A DNA stretch of 7,942 bases from Archangium sp. (GTDB taxonomy: Bacteria > Myxococcota > Myxococcia > Myxococcales > Myxococcaceae): the NCBI GenBank assembly GCA_016793585.1, contig JAEUJR010000997.1, positions 1 to 7,942 on the forward strand. The letters run 5' to 3'. The notes below the pieces were generated by a model that was not told where the DNA came from, did no database searches, and saw only the letters and a program-made list of their open reading frames with translations. Shown one piece after another: positions 5,839 through 7,942 of this stretch (positions within the stretch are counted from its first letter, which is position 1; the number at the start of each line of letters is the position of its first letter). Both the position numbers and the translations under genes were made by a program.

Positions 5839-7942
5839 TCAGAGCGCGGGCGGAATCCACCGGCACGTCCAGTCGAGCTGGCACGGGTCGAAGTCGAGCT
5901 GCTCGCCGTTCGTCGCCACGTAGCGGGTCATCTGGTTGATGAGCAGTGAGCCGAGGTCGAACGGGCGCTCGGGCGTGGGCTTGGGGAAGCCGTGCGTGCC
6001 CTGTGGCTCCATCATGGGGAAGAGCATGCCGCTCTTGCCGCCACCCTGCGCCGCGGTGTTGGCGCGCACGAGGCGCAGCGCGGGGCCGAGGCGGGGCACG
6101 TCGAAGCCGTCGCCGCCCTTCGTCGACAGGTTCTGCAGATCGTCCACGTCCATCAGCACCGGCCGGCCCATGGCGTCGAGGTAGCGGCGTGACGACTCCA
6201 CGCTCTCGACGGTGCCGGTGTCGAGCAGCACCTGCTGCGGCGTCTTGCCGTAGCGCGGGTCGATGGTTCGGAAGTCGATGAGGCCGGCCGCGCGACCCAT
6301 CGCCACGCCCGTCGCCGTGGGCACGCCCGAGTCACCCATGGTGTTGATGTAGAACGCGCGCGTCGAGACCTTCTCTCCCGTGCCGTACACGAGGGTTCGC
6401 TCGCCGTGCATGAAGGGCGCGGTGTTGGCGGGGTCGGCGCCTTCGAGGGCGACCTGCGCGAGGCCGACCATGCGGCGCAGCTCGGGGTTGCCGCGTCGCA
6501 GCCCGAAGCCGTCACCGAGCGCGACGAACGGTGAGCCCGCCGCGAACGACACGTTCTGGAACTTGAAGCCTTCGGCGAAGGTGGTGATGCGCTCGGTCGG
6601 CTCGCCTGTCGGCACGCAGCCCTCGCGGTGCTGGGTGGGGAGCGGCCCGTCGTAGAACGCGAGCTCGAGCCGGTGACCCTTGTCGGAGGGCACCGCCACG
6701 CGCAGCCGGCCGTTGGCCTGCACGCGGCCGCAGCGCCACTCCTTCGAGTCGAGGTTCGTCAGCACCGCGATGCTGCCCGGCTTCGGAGCCGTCTTCAGCG
6801 TGCCGACCTTCGTCTCCTTGTACTCGACGAGATCGGGCACCGCCTCGTAGACGACGCCGTCACGCACCAGCACGAGCGGGCCCATCATGCGCAGCACCAT
6901 CGCGTCACGCACTCCGCTCAACGAGCTGCGCATGCCGATGTCGCCGAGCCCGCCGCCGCCGATGATGGGAATCACCGTGTCGACCTGTGGCTCGAGGCCG
7001 CCGACGTAGCTCGAGATGATGCCGCCCAGCGACCCACCGACGAGGTGCACGCCCGCGAGGCCGCCGATGTCGACCGTGCCGTCACCGTCGATGTCTCCGG
7101 CGAGGTCGGGTTGCTTGTCGAGGTTGGCGTCGTACTTCCACGTGCGGGTGCCATCGAACGACTTGAGCGTGCGAATCACCTGGAACAGGTCGACCGCCGT
7201 CTGACGAACGACGTCGCGGGTGTGGAAGAGGTACGAGGTCCAATAGTCGACGCCGCTGTCGAACCGCCCGTCGCCGTTCTGGTCGAACGCACGGCCGGCG
7301 ATGACCGAGGCGCCCATGCCTTCGATGCCTTTCGCCTTGAACTGCCCCTTCACGAGCTCGAGCTGCACCTCGTCGAGGTCGACGCCGTGGCTGACCGCGT
7401 CGATGCCCAGCGTGGCGATGCCCATGCGCGCGAAGAAGCCGCCGACGTTGATGGCGTCGAACTTCGTCGAGCCGTGGCCGTGAATGAAGATGGCGACCGG
7501 CGCAGGGCCCTTGCGGTTCTTCGGCACCATCAACCAGAAGTTCACGCCCTCGCTGCGCAGGTGGGGCATCGCGCCGGTGGTGAGGTCGATGTCGAAGACC
7601 TGCTCGGTGAGCGGCAGCTGGTTGCCCGACGCGTCTTTGCGCGGGAAGAGCTGCGGTGAGTCGATGGTGCCCAGCGCGTGGAAGTCCACGAAGGCGAAGT
7701 TGTCGAAGAAGATCTGATCTTGCGCGGCCGAGCGGCCCGAACCGAACTGCGAGTACAGCTGCTTCGCCATGTCGAGGAACTCGGAGCCCATGACGATGCG
7801 GGTGTTGCGCGGCGTGGGGCCACGGTCTCGAATCACGTCGAGGTTCATCTGCGCGGGGTAGTCGGTCGACAGCTTCTTGAAGACGCCCTGGCCGTAGAGG
7901 CCGTCACGCAGCGCGATCAGCGGCTTCGTCCACACCTGGGTC
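5839..7942 (-). CDS. Large alpha/beta-hydrolase (lipase/esterase type) with calcium-binding loops, N-terminus cut
   Basis: The frame is open through the window edge, so the N-terminus and any signal peptide are missing; at least 700 residues are present (numbered here from the GTG at 7935, probably not the true start). An alpha/beta-hydrolase fold is seen: VAIFIHGHG (147-155, oxyanion-hole HG), the nucleophile elbow GGSLGG with Ser302, a likely acid Asp535 in NTMGDSGVP, and the likely catalytic His648 in GTHGF. Two EF-hand-like loops of the DxDxDGxxD type occur at 218-226 (DQNGDGRFD) and 281-289 (DIDGDGTVD), with a weaker DANLDKQPD at 269-277, all just before the nucleophile. The Ser-Asp spacing (233 residues) is far larger than usual, so an inserted domain, with beta-rich sequence around 380-430, probably lies between. 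Cysteines 402, 440, 685 and 691 and the calcium loops suggest an exported enzyme. Substrate unknown; large bacterial surface lipases such as VolA are a possible relation, not established. Confidence 0.88.
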   Translation of the reverse strand, partial: TQVWTKPLIALRDGLYGQGVFKKLSTDYPAQMNLDVIRDRGPTPRNTRIVMGSEFLDMAKQLYSQFGSGRSAAQDQIFFDNFAFVDFHALGTIDSPQLFPRKDASGNQLPLTEQVFDIDLTTGAMPHLRSEGVNFWLMVPKNRKGPAPVAIFIHGHGSTKFDAINVGGFFARMGIATLGIDAVSHGVDLDEVQLELVKGQFKAKGIEGMGASVIAGRAFDQNGDGRFDSGVDYWTSYLFHTRDVVRQTAVDLFQVIRTLKSFDGTRTWKYDANLDKQPDLAGDIDGDGTVDIGGLAGVHLVGGSLGGIISSYVGGLEPQVDTVIPIIGGGGLGDIGMRSSLSGVRDAMVLRMMGPLVLVRDGVVYEAVPDLVEYKETKVGTLKTAPKPGSIAVLTNLDSKEWRCGRVQANGRLRVAVPSDKGHRLELAFYDGPLPTQHREGCVPTGEPTERITTFAEGFKFQNVSFAAGSPFVALGDGFGLRRGNPELRRMVGLAQVALEGADPANTAPFMHGERTLVYGTGEKVSTRAFYINTMGDSGVPTATGVAMGRAAGLIDFRTIDPRYGKTPQQVLLDTGTVESVESSRRYLDAMGRPVLMDVDDLQNLSTKGGDGFDVPRLGPALRLVRANTAAQGGGKSGMLFPMMEPQGTHGFPKPTPERPFDLGSLLINQMTRYVATNGEQLDFDPCQLDWTCRWIPPAL

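Noticed and set aside
5084..5884. 266-codon minus-strand frame covering the intergenic gap
   Set aside because: Arg/Ser/Pro-rich, no domain, overlaps the 3' ends of both neighbouring genes; the GC-rich background readily gives such frames.
6628..7659. 343-codon open frame on the plus strand opposite the hydrolase
   Set aside because: Composition (Arg/His/Val/Ala/Asp) is typical of an antisense shadow, with no motif; the minus strand carries the catalytic motifs.

Overview
The window is very GC-rich, with strong third-position G/C in the genes, tightly packed genes and long spurious open frames opposite them. The set of proteins (YgfZ-like protein, Orn, long TPR solenoids, a large secreted hydrolase with calcium loops, secreted PDZ protein) suggests a Myxococcota-type genome. 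That placement is inference from composition and protein style; no rRNA or other marker gene is present.

Layout: (1) 2-337, + strand, the C-terminal part of a YgfZ/GcvT-like folate-binding protein. (2) 341-2699, - strand, two adjacent genes: a 317-residue helical protein of unknown function and, 19 bp downstream, a secreted PDZ-domain protein. The PDZ gene converges on ygfZ with 3 bp between stops. (3) 2739-5146, + strand, an apparent three-gene operon: oligoribonuclease (orn), an 11-repeat TPR protein and a shorter TPR protein. Gaps are 18 bp and then a 4-base ATGA overlap. The operon diverges from the block 2 genes across only 39 bp. (4) 5147-5838, about 690 bp with no gene I can support, lying between convergent genes and holding an AT-rich inverted repeat. 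(5) 5839-7942, - strand, a large alpha/beta-hydrolase (lipase/esterase type) with two EF-hand-like calcium loops, cut at its N-terminus by the window edge.

The most notable structure is the TPR pair. The whole second protein aligns without a gap to the C-terminal 222 residues of the first (constant offset 166, about 39% identity by my hand count), so it looks like an old tandem partial gene duplication. Both copies are retained and translationally coupled behind orn. Whether they work with Orn (the nanoRNA- and pGpG-degrading enzyme) is unknown, but the gene arrangement makes it worth testing. I see no RNA gene, CRISPR array, insertion sequence or intact mobile element.
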